Shown piece after piece: positions 1-6,308 of a stretch of DNA of 7,989 nucleotides. Origin of the DNA: Armatimonadota bacterium (GTDB lineage Bacteria; Armatimonadota; UBA5829); the NCBI GenBank assembly GCA_026415535.1, contig JAOAGX010000091.1, positions 1 through 7,989 on the forward strand, given 5' to 3'. Each line of letters starts with the position of its first letter. Position 1 is the first letter of the stretch. The notes beneath the pieces are model-generated. The model was not told the DNA's origin and made no database searches. It saw only the letters and a list, made by a program, of their open reading frames with translations. The position numbers and the translations under genes are program-made.

Positions 1-3
1 GTC

Positions 4-573
4 ATGAACCGCGAAAGAGTAAAAGAGCTTATAAGGGAGCTTCTGATAGAGATCGGGGAAGACCCGGATCGAGAAGGACTTCGGGATACACCCGAGCGCG
101 TCGCGAAATCGTATGAGTTCTTGTTGAAAGGCTACGCTTCTGACGCGAACGCCTTGCTCAGAAAAGCAGTTTTCACGCAGGATACCAACAGTATGATTGT
201 GGTTCGCGATATAGAGGTTTACAGCCTTTGCGAACACCACATGCTGCCCTTCTTTGGCCGCTGCCACATAGGATACATTTCCAGGGGTAAGGTAGTGGGT
301 GTTAGTAAGCTGGCTAGGGTGGTTGACTGCTATGCCCGTAGGCTTCAAATTCAAGAGAGGCTTACTCAACAGATCGCCCGCGCGATAAAGGACGGAATTA
401 ACGCCGAAGGAGTTGGTGTGGTCATTGAAGCCCAGCACCTATGTATGATGATGAGAGGTGTCGAAAAGCAGAACTCGCTTTTGACAACTTCCGCCGTTCT
501 GGGCAGCTTCCACGATTCTACCGCCACTCGCAACGAGTTCCTTACCCTTATCAGCAAACACGTACGCGTGTGA
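4..573 (+). CDS. folE: GTP cyclohydrolase I (FolE), complete
   Basis: The enzyme converts GTP to 7,8-dihydroneopterin triphosphate, the first step of tetrahydrofolate and pterin synthesis, as a cytoplasmic decamer. At 189 residues it is the compact bacterial form, with nothing missing at either end. The zinc site is intact: Cys76 and His79 in SLCEHHM and Cys147 in EAQHLCMMMRG. The adjacent catalytic histidines are His78 and His145 (matched by motif to E. coli His112 and His179). The conserved GVSKLARVVD (99-108), QIQERLTQQIA (115-125) and RGVEKQNS (151-158) segments follow in family order. The ATG lies three bases from the window edge, so its ribosome binding site and any upstream partners cannot be seen. 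It is the only + strand gene and converges on the membrane protein gene that follows. Identification is secure. Confidence 0.97.
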   Translation: MNRERVKELIRELLIEIGEDPDREGLRDTPERVAKSYEFLLKGYASDANALLRKAVFTQDTNSMIVVRDIEVYSLCEHHMLPFFGRCHIGYISRGKVVGVSKLARVVDCYARRLQIQERLTQQIARAIKDGINAEGVGVVIEAQHLCMMMRGVEKQNSLLTTSAVLGSFHDSTATRNEFLTLISKHVRV

Positions 574-642
574 CAGTTGCGTACTAGTGCTTTAGGTGGC
601 CTGGGCGGCGTACAACGAACTCCGAGTTCCAAATGCATTTTG
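574..642. other. Convergent intergenic gap between folE and the membrane protein gene
   Basis: This 69-base gap separates two genes that end towards each other. It contains a small perfect inverted repeat, GAACTC/GAGTTC at 617-629, which could fold as a five-pair hairpin with a CCG loop. Next to it is the 10-base palindrome AAATGCATTT (631-640). Neither is followed by a convincing run of T on either strand, so a weak bidirectional terminator is possible but not demonstrated. I see no gene or promoter here. Confidence 0.4.
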
Positions 643-2244
643 CTAACGAACGCGGTAAATAGTAACCGGCCCCGCTGAGAAAACCGGATCCAGCAATCGA
701 GATAGCGACGCAACATCCGAATCCGTATCTGGCAGTGTTGCGACAACATAAGCCGGTTGCGCACGCGCAACTATCAACGCGAGGGAATCGGCCGAAGTCT
801 CAGGGTTTGCAAATTTCATCCATTCGCGTAATTTACTGGCGTAGTCCGGCGTTTCACTCCAGTGGCCGTAGTAGACTCGGTGTCCGGTGAAAGCGGGTGT
901 GAATAGGGCAAAGGTCGGCGGAGCGAAAATGGTCTTTCGCCAATCCCGGTCGTTTCGCAGCCACTGCATCGCAGCCATTTCGTCGTTTCCAATGTACGGT
1001 GCGTAGTGCGTAACGGTATGGCCAACGGAAAGTAGGTTGATGTCCTGCGACAGAAAACCAACGTTGCTCCCGGTCGTGAACAAGATGAACGCTAGCAATA
1101 ACCCTCGGTGCAACGATCTTGGCAAACGAACCAGCGCGTATGAAATCGTCCAGGTGCACAATATGCACAGGGGTATATGCAGACCCATAACCAGTTTTCG
1201 CTGTTGAGCAATGGGAATGTAGGGCAAAGCAAAACCTATAACCGACCAGACTATTAGTAGTCGGGAATTGGATAGTCGAGATTGGAAACCACAACCTCGT
1301 CCGATGAGCATAATTGCGCCTGCTATAGCCCCGACTAATACCAGACCGTATCCTGCTAGGAAAGACCAGATTGGAGGGGAATGTGCTGGAGAGTTCGCTC
1401 GGGCTCGGTATATTGGATCGATGTGGTAAAGATGTAACTGATAAGCCAACGACGGTGCAGCAATGCATCCAGCGATCGCGCTCATTCCTATCAGTTGCTT
1501 GGGAAACTTCTTTTCAGCGATGCCGGTCACGATCAAATATACTGTCCATACGCTTACAACGGTTACAAAGTCGTATGTGTGGATGTTTCCCAGAATCAAC
1601 AGAAACAGGCCTGCATACACTGCTTGATGAGTGCTTCCTGTCCGTTGGGCAATAATCAGGAAGTAGAATGTTCCGAGCATTAGGATCAGAGCGGCGAGAA
1701 ACAGTGGGTTTAGGTAGATCGAGAGGAAAGTGATCGATTCCGGTTGCCAGTTGTCAACCGGTCCGATCGGCGCTCCATGGCCTGGTAGCAGCCATCCGAT
1801 CCCAGCCGAAAGTCCCACGAGTGGGATTAGAAGTCTGCGTTCGTTTTCGGATACTAAGAACAGCTTCGAGAATTGCCACACTGTCAGTATCAGACCGATA
1901 CCCAGCAGAACACGAAAGACATGATAAACCCAGACCAGAGGAAGCTTTGTGATCCCGGCGACGCTTCCCATCAAAAGGAACAATAAGTTAAATTGGCGTG
2001 CCTTGACGGGTTCGTTCGTGAACAAGTTTACATATGTGATGCTGCCGTCAGCGATTTGCCGCATCCATGAGAGATAAACCGCGCCATCGTCGATGTTGTG
2101 TGTCAGCCCTAGGAACTGATAGCCGGGCGGGGTGAGCCAAAGGCCCCAGATGTAAGGAATAGATGCAAATACGACGATAGCCGTTGCCCACGACAATACC
2201 CATTTCAGCTCCGATCTCGTTTCGTTCTCACTCATCTCGTTCAC
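643..2244 (-). CDS. Polytopic membrane protein, probable GT-C type glycosyltransferase
   Basis: The protein has 533 residues and no gene name I recognise. A first membrane helix (about 15-37) is followed by a loop with an acidic pair in HNIDDGAVYLSWM (49-61), the position where GT-C glycosyltransferases keep their catalytic Asp. A series of further hydrophobic helices runs to about residue 405. The last 125 residues are mostly hydrophilic and probably extracytoplasmic, with a distinctive TGHRVYYGHWSETPDY segment (453-468). This layout matches lipid-linked-sugar-dependent GT-C enzymes; acceptor and sugar are unknown. It lies downstream of the YfhO-family gene on the same strand after a 112-base gap. 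The start is uncertain: the long form begins with GTG at 2242-2244, with a weak AGG six bases upstream, and an in-frame ATG three codons later (2233-2235) lacks a good site too. It could instead be a non-enzymatic membrane protein. Confidence 0.7.
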   Translation of the reverse strand: MNEMSENETRSELKWVLSWATAIVVFASIPYIWGLWLTPPGYQFLGLTHNIDDGAVYLSWMRQIADGSITYVNLFTNEPVKARQFNLLFLLMGSVAGITKLPLVWVYHVFRVLLGIGLILTVWQFSKLFLVSENERRLLIPLVGLSAGIGWLLPGHGAPIGPVDNWQPESITFLSIYLNPLFLAALILMLGTFYFLIIAQRTGSTHQAVYAGLFLLILGNIHTYDFVTVVSVWTVYLIVTGIAEKKFPKQLIGMSAIAGCIAAPSLAYQLHLYHIDPIYRARANSPAHSPPIWSFLAGYGLVLVGAIAGAIMLIGRGCGFQSRLSNSRLLIVWSVIGFALPYIPIAQQRKLVMGLHIPLCILCTWTISYALVRLPRSLHRGLLLAFILFTTGSNVGFLSQDINLLSVGHTVTHYAPYIGNDEMAAMQWLRNDRDWRKTIFAPPTFALFTPAFTGHRVYYGHWSETPDYASKLREWMKFANPETSADSLALIVARAQPAYVVATLPDTDSDVASLSRLLDPVFSAGPVTIYRVR

Positions 2245-2356
2245 TCGTGGCCTGGTTCTTCATGGGAGTAATTTATTGGATGTCCTAACGAGTCCTAAAT
2301 GCGTTCTGACAAACACAAAGCCCTAGGCCGCAGAACTCTCTCCGACGACTCGCAGC
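2245..2356. other. Intergenic spacer with a helical-turn direct repeat
   Basis: This 112-base spacer lies between the YfhO-family gene and the downstream GT-C-like gene, both on the - strand. It holds no open frame of note and no clear terminator. The heptamer GTCCTAA occurs twice, at 2282-2288 and 2292-2298, with a 10-base period, so both copies would face the same side of the helix. On the - strand a TTGTCA resembling a -35 box occurs upstream, but no matching -10 box sits at normal spacing. A separate promoter for the downstream gene is therefore only a possibility. Confidence 0.3.
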
Positions 2357-4495
2357 TTAGTCACTTGTTGGCGCCCTGAAACCTGTTGTCTGACTTATCG
2401 TTGGCGTCCTTCTGAGCACCCTATATAACCCGGTCCCTGCAATAATCCCGATCCCTAAGCATCCAAGGAAAAGGCCCAGGCGAAACGAGAAGTTGGAGGT
2501 TGATGGAATGGTGGGTCTACCAGGGGTGTTGGGCATTTCGTACACGTAAACCCCATTCCAACGGCCGATAAGCTTTGCCCTAGGTTCTAATCCAGTGAAT
2601 GGTTCCCGAGTTAGGAAGAATGTAGCAATCTCAGGAAGCCTAGACGTCACTTGCTTGATAAAAACCATGTTCCCGTTCTCGATGGGACTGGAGTCCTCGC
2701 CCTGGATTGTACTGGACATATTTTTGTAGGCTCGTGTGTAGAGCGAGTCGTAGCCCTGGACATCGTATAGCCCATAGACCATAGCAGAGTTTGGCGGTAG
2801 GATCGCGGCTGGGGTCTTGTAAAGGTTCCAGCGTGGGTTGATCGGAGCAATACGAACATTCCTTGCGATTTGTTTGAGTTTGGTAGTAAGCTCTGTCGGA
2901 GGATAGACCAGCGAGCGGTTGCAGGTAGGGTTGTAGTTGACTCCGAAAACGAAGAGGTCGGTTGCAATAGTGGCAATTATCAGTGCCGTGTACGGCGATC
3001 GGCGATTCCGGTTAGTCAGAATACCAACACACGCAACAGCAATCGATACCAAAATAATTTGCAGTGCCCTTGTGCCGTCCACGCTCAGAACCGTGTTTGG
3101 GACCGTCGAACCGGTTAGCCTTCCAAGAAAAGACATCGCGAGGCCGACGCTCAAAACTATAGTGGTCGCCAGTATCAGAACGCTTGCGAGTAATGTTATT
3201 GAGCCTTCGGAAAACCTGTTCATACTCCCCAGCGCGTCCTTGGACATTCGGGTTTGTACATAGTTCATTCCAAGCCCTGCCAACCCGGCGATCCCAACAA
3301 AGTAGACAAGCATTATCCTGTTTGGTCCCCCTAATGCGCTGAAACCGGGAATCAGATAGTAGAACAGATAGTTTATCGGCGTTCCGGTGGCCGTGAGAAT
3401 AGCAAAAAGCGCAAGCAGAGCGAAAAAGCCTGCGTACCTAATTGACCTCATTCGGATTACGGCTATTAGCGAGAGCAAGAGCGGCAGGATACCGACATAG
3501 AGGCCATATTCCATGTAATCCGCCGCGCTGCCGAGGAAATAGTCGCCCTTGGATGGGTTGCCGTAGAAGTTTGGGAAAAACGCGGTGACCAGCCTATAGG
3601 GCCTAACTGCGTTGGAGATGAAACGCGAATATCCTTCTGCTGTAATGGCCCGCGCACGATGGGAGTTCTGTGCTAGCTCGATTGTCGGTAGAGCCTGCGG
3701 TGCGGCGATCAGACAGGCAATTGAGGCGAAGGCGAGAAATGGAATCACAACTCTTAGAACCGCGTACATCTTTCCTTCGGCGCGCCATATTTCGGCCAGC
3801 TTCCACAACCACCATAGTCCTGCCGAAACTGCTACGTAGAACGCGATCTGAAAGTGTCCTGCCAGAAATGCCATGGCTTGGGCTGTGCCTGCCAGCATGC
3901 CATAGAATGTTGAACGCGTTCGCACTGCTTTTTGGATTAATGTCAGCGTGAGAGGCAACCACACTGCGGCGCCCACGAACGTCGGCAGTTCCAGCCATAA
4001 CACCATGAACGCGCAGAATGCGAAACTTAAACCACCAACAATCCCACCGGCCTCTTTGCACCCAAGGTCCTTCAAGAGCAAATACATGAAGCTTGCAGCT
4101 AGGAACAGGTGCAACGCTGCATATACTGTGAACGCAGTGATCGGATCGAAGACAAGAAAGACCACGTTTAGAGGATATAACACAGCCGATTGCCCGTTCG
4201 CCAGAAACGGCGTTCCGCAGAACTGGTGCGGGTTCCATAGCGGTATTATGCCTTCGCGCATCGATCGCGCGTAGAACACCCGCCACGGATAGAATTGAGC
4301 TATCGCATCCCACTGTAGGGGGTTCCATTGAATAGGAGAACTTTCGGCATTTGCAACTGTGTTCCACGGCGACATTTGTGCCAGATAGTTGCCTGGCAGT
4401 AACGCGTCGCCAAGAAATATCGGTCGCCACAGGAATGCGCATACGAGTGCGGCGAAGAGAAGATAAGGCAACAGTCGCCTAATCGTGTTTCTCAT
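2357..4495 (-). CDS. YfhO-family membrane protein (GT-C fold glycosyltransferase)
   Basis: Members of this family are large multi-helix membrane proteins. The best studied, Bacillus subtilis YfhO, transfers a flipped polyprenyl-phosphate sugar onto a cell-surface polymer. From the chosen ATG the protein has 712 residues. It opens with a basic start (MRNTIRR) and a first helix at about 8-25. The first outer loop carries Asp63 and FYPWR (68-72), then the family signature PLWNPHQFCGTPFLANGQ (85-102). About ten further helices follow. The C-terminal third holds an extracytoplasmic domain with PPNSAMVYGLYDVQGYDSLY and a last helix ending in RVLRR. The frame stays open to 4675, but that extension is hydrophilic, unlike the family, and lies inside the preceding flippase-like gene. 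ATG 4493-4495 fits the family best and ATG 4508-4510 is the alternative. Neither has a clear ribosome binding site, so coupling to the upstream gene is likely. Confidence 0.85.
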   Translation of the reverse strand: MRNTIRRLLPYLLFAALVCAFLWRPIFLGDALLPGNYLAQMSPWNTVANAESSPIQWNPLQWDAIAQFYPWRVFYARSMREGIIPLWNPHQFCGTPFLANGQSAVLYPLNVVFLVFDPITAFTVYAALHLFLAASFMYLLLKDLGCKEAGGIVGGLSFAFCAFMVLWLELPTFVGAAVWLPLTLTLIQKAVRTRSTFYGMLAGTAQAMAFLAGHFQIAFYVAVSAGLWWLWKLAEIWRAEGKMYAVLRVVIPFLAFASIACLIAAPQALPTIELAQNSHRARAITAEGYSRFISNAVRPYRLVTAFFPNFYGNPSKGDYFLGSAADYMEYGLYVGILPLLLSLIAVIRMRSIRYAGFFALLALFAILTATGTPINYLFYYLIPGFSALGGPNRIMLVYFVGIAGLAGLGMNYVQTRMSKDALGSMNRFSEGSITLLASVLILATTIVLSVGLAMSFLGRLTGSTVPNTVLSVDGTRALQIILVSIAVACVGILTNRNRRSPYTALIIATIATDLFVFGVNYNPTCNRSLVYPPTELTTKLKQIARNVRIAPINPRWNLYKTPAAILPPNSAMVYGLYDVQGYDSLYTRAYKNMSSTIQGEDSSPIENGNMVFIKQVTSRLPEIATFFLTREPFTGLEPRAKLIGRWNGVYVYEMPNTPGRPTIPSTSNFSFRLGLFLGCLGIGIIAGTGLYRVLRRTPTISQTTGFRAPTSD

Positions 4496-5036
4496 CGTAT
4501 TCGGCGCCATGGTATGATGAGACGCGCGAATCGCGTTCAGAGTGTCGTGCGAGCCGCAGCTTTTGGGGAACGCAGACTTCTCGAATCGTGTGGCGTTGCA
4601 ATGAGGATGGATCACGCCCGATGCCAACAGCTTTCGAATTTGGCGGACCGCTAAAGCCAATGAACGTGACCCCAATCGAGATCAGCACGAGCCCTGTGAT
4701 CGCAAACCGCCACACGACGCGCTCGTGCAATATCGTGGCGGAGAGTATCACCACCAAAAAGTAGCTCATACTGAAAAGCGGAAACGCTATTGACAAGCTC
4801 ACCCGGCTCAACACCATTAGCCAGATGAACGTGCCTACTACGTAAAGGAAGAATCCTGCAATGGTCTTAGGCCTGAATACCCTGCCGAGTATGTTGGCCA
4901 TCATGCGGATGGGGTTTTTACTGATGGGGATTTTCTCGGATCCGACTCCCATCTTGATAAGTATCTGGCCGAAGCTAAGCACAATAATGGTAAGCCAGAT
5001 TAGCCCAAACGACGATAGCGTCAGCCCCTTTGCCAT
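4479..5036 (-). CDS. ArnE/ArnF-like small membrane protein with unusual C-terminal tail (EmrE superfamily)
   Basis: This is a four-helix protein of the EmrE/SMR superfamily. Helices lie at about 10-29, 58-77, 81-103 and 108-128, with the family segment SRVSLSIAFPLFSMSYFLVV (77-96). The first helix has no acidic residue, so the essential Glu of SMR drug exporters is absent. This favours a role like ArnE/ArnF, the two-subunit flippase of undecaprenyl-phosphate-aminoarabinose. It is a clear paralogue of the gene before it, whose TAA overlaps its ATG as TAATG, so the two are probably made together as a heterodimer. AAAGGA six bases upstream (5043-5048) is a good ribosome binding site. Residues 131-185 form a hydrophilic tail that the paralogue lacks and that overlaps the start of the YfhO-family gene. 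It may be real, or may reflect a lost stop or frameshift. Substrate unknown. Confidence 0.82.
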   Translation of the reverse strand: MAKGLTLSSFGLIWLTIIVLSFGQILIKMGVGSEKIPISKNPIRMMANILGRVFRPKTIAGFFLYVVGTFIWLMVLSRVSLSIAFPLFSMSYFLVVILSATILHERVVWRFAITGLVLISIGVTFIGFSGPPNSKAVGIGRDPSSLQRHTIREVCVPQKLRLARHSERDSRVSSYHGAEYDEKHD

Positions 5037-5446
5037 TAACTGTCCTTTCCGCTCCTACCTAATCCCAACCCAATAAAAGACACACCGGCGCTGATGAAAA
5101 CCAGTCCCGCAATGGTGTATGTCCACCGAACCGGCTCGCCCAGCATTGTTGCCGAAAGCACCACAACCAGCGGGTAGCTAAGACTAATCAACGGATAAGC
5201 CACGCTCAAACGTACTCGGCTGATGGCTGTCAGCCAGAAAAAAGTGCTGATAACATAGAGAGCCAGCCCCAGGATTACTTTTGGTGCCAGCATTGCTTGC
5301 GCGATATGGATCACCGTTTCCAGTATGCTGTGTCCGGGCGGTATGCCGTGAGTCCCAAGGCCTATTTTTAGGAAAATCTGTCCGAATGCTCCTAGCGATA
5401 TTGCTATGCAAAGTACGCCGAACGTGGCAGGGGTAAGATTGCCCAC
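5036..5446 (-). CDS. ArnE/ArnF-like small membrane protein (EmrE superfamily), first of pair
   Basis: The protein has 136 residues and four predicted helices (about 8-27, 56-75, 80-102 and 107-127), the normal size for this family. The segment SRVRLSVAYPLISLSYPLVV and the ending GVSFIGLGLG align by eye with the downstream paralogue. As there, the first helix (FGQIFLKIG region) carries no Glu or Asp, which argues against a proton-coupled drug exporter and for a lipid-sugar flippase subunit. The start is GTG at 5444-5446. It is chosen because AGGAGG lies ten bases upstream (5457-5462), no in-frame ATG is near, and the protein begins at the usual distance before helix 1. It is the first gene of the - strand cassette after the terminator at 5522-5559. 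Its TAA overlaps the next ATG by one base, the classic arrangement for coupled subunits. Confidence 0.85.
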   Translation of the reverse strand: MGNLTPATFGVLCIAISLGAFGQIFLKIGLGTHGIPPGHSILETVIHIAQAMLAPKVILGLALYVISTFFWLTAISRVRLSVAYPLISLSYPLVVVLSATMLGEPVRWTYTIAGLVFISAGVSFIGLGLGRSGKDS

Positions 5447-5456
5447 GTATGCGTGA

Positions 5457-5462
5457 CCTCCT
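5457..5462 (-). promoter_or_regulatory. Ribosome binding site AGGAGG deciding a GTG start
   Basis: The - strand reads AGGAGG, then ten bases, then GTG. The spacing is slightly long but it is the only strong site near the start of the first ArnE/F-like gene. A short hairpin, GCCGT/ACGGC with a three-base loop (5467-5479), ends four bases upstream and may modestly affect translation. Confidence 0.7.
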
Positions 5463-5517
5463 ACCGGCCGTGCTACGGCAATTCTTACAGTTTTAAGATC
5501 GGATTGCCGGCGGCGTT

Positions 5518-5523
5518 ATTATA
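5518..5523 (-). promoter_or_regulatory. Possible -10 box TATAAT for the flippase/GT-C cassette
   Basis: A perfect TATAAT occurs on the - strand in the gap between the two cassettes, about 70 bases before the GTG of the first ArnE/F-like gene. Sequence 16 to 18 bases upstream (GTGTTT, GGTGTT or TGGTGT) is a poor -35 box and lies inside the terminator loop. The box may be real, since the downstream genes need a promoter after the terminator, or may be a chance match in the A/T-rich terminator tail. Confidence 0.35.
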
Positions 5524-5559
5524 GAACAAAGGCAGGGCCAAACACCAGAAGCCCTGCCT
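5522..5559 (-). terminator. Intrinsic terminator after the corrinoid protein gene
   Basis: On the - strand AGGCAGGGC (5551-5559) pairs perfectly with GCCCTGCCT (5530-5538) across a 12-base loop, and TTTGTTCT follows at once (5522-5529). The nine-pair GC-rich stem and T-rich tail are a textbook rho-independent terminator. It starts 22 bases beyond the stop codon of the corrinoid gene. It marks the end of the C1/corrinoid unit and separates it from the membrane-protein cassette. Confidence 0.88.
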
Positions 5560-5581
5560 CCGCGAAAATATTGCTATAATA

Positions 5582-6214
5582 CTATTTCTTGAGCAATTCC
5601 TTGGCCTTGTCTACGGCGCTGGCGGCATCCGGAGCGTAGCCATCAGCTCCGATCTCGTCGCAGTAATTCTGAGTGACAGGTGCGCCTCCGATCATAATAC
5701 GCACCCTGTCTCTAACGCCCTCGGCCTCAAGCGCTTCAATGGTGTCCTTCATTGCAGGCATAGTAGTGGTCAAAAGGGCCGACATCGCGACGATATCCGC
5801 GCCGTTTTTAGCTGCTTCGACGAACTGTTCCGGCTTCACATCGACACTCAGGTCTTTAATCTCGAATCCTGCCCCTTCAAGCATCATAGCGACCAGGTTT
5901 TTGCCAATGTCATGCAGGTCGCCACGCACCGTGCCGATGGCGACTCGCCCCGCCGGTTCGACACCGCTCTTGGCGAGATGAGGTCTCAAGACCTCCATTG
6001 CAGTCTTCATCGCTCGGGCTGCGATGAGCACTTCGGGGACGTAGAACTCGTTGTTTTTGAATTTTTCTCCCACAACGTTCATTCCGGCGACCAGGCCATT
6101 GTTAAGTATTTCGCCTGGCGCCATGCCCTCCGCCAGGGCACTTTCTGTGATCGCCTTTGCGTCAGGCGCCTTGCCGTTTATGATGGCCTGTGCCAGAGCC
6201 TGTAGATCAGCCAC
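5582..6214 (-). CDS. Methyltransferase corrinoid protein (MtbC/MttC/MtaC-like)
   Basis: These proteins carry a methyl group on cobalamin between a substrate-specific methyltransferase and a second one that passes it to an acceptor such as tetrahydrofolate or coenzyme M. The 210 residues make a full-length member. Residues 1-85 are the helical cap with the family segment NNEFYVPEVLIAARAM (54-69). From about 88 comes the cobalamin-binding Rossmann domain, with GDLHDIGK (98-105) holding His101, the lower cobalt ligand, then SALL (145-148) and GGAP (177-180). All three cobalamin-binding motifs are intact. The frame is open 41 codons further upstream, but GTG 6212-6214 is chosen because a strong GGAGGAG stands five bases before it and family members start here. 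The upstream residues look like leader RNA, not protein. Its own promoter and a terminator bracket it. No partner methyltransferase is in view, so the methyl donor cannot be named. Confidence 0.93.
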   Translation of the reverse strand: MADLQALAQAIINGKAPDAKAITESALAEGMAPGEILNNGLVAGMNVVGEKFKNNEFYVPEVLIAARAMKTAMEVLRPHLAKSGVEPAGRVAIGTVRGDLHDIGKNLVAMMLEGAGFEIKDLSVDVKPEQFVEAAKNGADIVAMSALLTTTMPAMKDTIEALEAEGVRDRVRIMIGGAPVTQNYCDEIGADGYAPDAASAVDKAKELLKK

Positions 6215-6302
6215 TTTAGCTCCTCCTAAAAGTTTAGTTGCCTGCCGACGACCCTCATTCGCCGTTCGGCATAGATTGGCTCGCCATCTAAGGCGGCAAC
6301 TG
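6215..6302 (-). promoter_or_regulatory. Structured leader of the corrinoid gene, riboswitch-like architecture
   Basis: Folded by hand, the 88-base - strand leader begins with AGTTGCCGCC (6292-6301). This pairs with GGCAGGCAACT (6236-6246) in ten pairs around one bulged A. Inside are a hairpin with TAGATGG/CCAATCTA and a CGAG loop (6272-6290), a small GCCGAACGGC hairpin (6261-6270), and 14 unpaired bases (6247-6260). After the closing stem, TTTAG/CTAAA (6215-6230) puts GAGGAG, the ribosome binding site, in a hairpin loop next to the GTG. The predicted transcript start coincides with the base of the closing stem. I do not recognise a known riboswitch; the cobalamin class is much larger. Hand folding alone cannot exclude chance. 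Confidence 0.4.
6220..6226 (-). promoter_or_regulatory. Ribosome binding site GGAGGAG deciding the corrinoid gene start
   Basis: The - strand reads TTTAGGAGGAGCTAAAGTG, giving a strong purine-rich site five bases before the GTG at 6212-6214. The flanking TTTAG and CTAAA are complementary, so the site could be displayed in a six-base loop. This site is the main reason for rejecting the longer open frame as the protein start. Confidence 0.8.
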
Positions 6303-6308
6303 GTAATC

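Noticed and set aside
1..573. Functional link between folE and the corrinoid cluster through tetrahydrofolate as methyl acceptor
   Set aside because: folE is on the opposite strand and several kilobases away, separated by unrelated membrane-protein genes, so proximity is not evidence.
617..629. folE terminator hairpin GAACTC/GAGTTC
   Set aside because: The stem is only five pairs and no T-run follows, so I did not call it as a terminator.
366..770. 134-residue - strand frame overlapping folE and the membrane protein gene
   Set aside because: It is antisense to the conserved folE 3' end and shows no family features.
3603..4442. 279-residue open frame in another frame on the - strand
   Set aside because: It lies entirely inside the YfhO-family gene, has no recognisable domain and reads as a frame shadow. 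The same holds for the open frame at 854-1468 and those antisense to the other genes.
4496..4675. N-terminal extension of the YfhO-family protein to an upstream ATG at 4675
   Set aside because: The extra 60 residues are hydrophilic, unlike family N-termini, and overlap the preceding flippase-like gene by nearly 200 bases. A basic start plus first helix follows naturally from 4495 or 4510.
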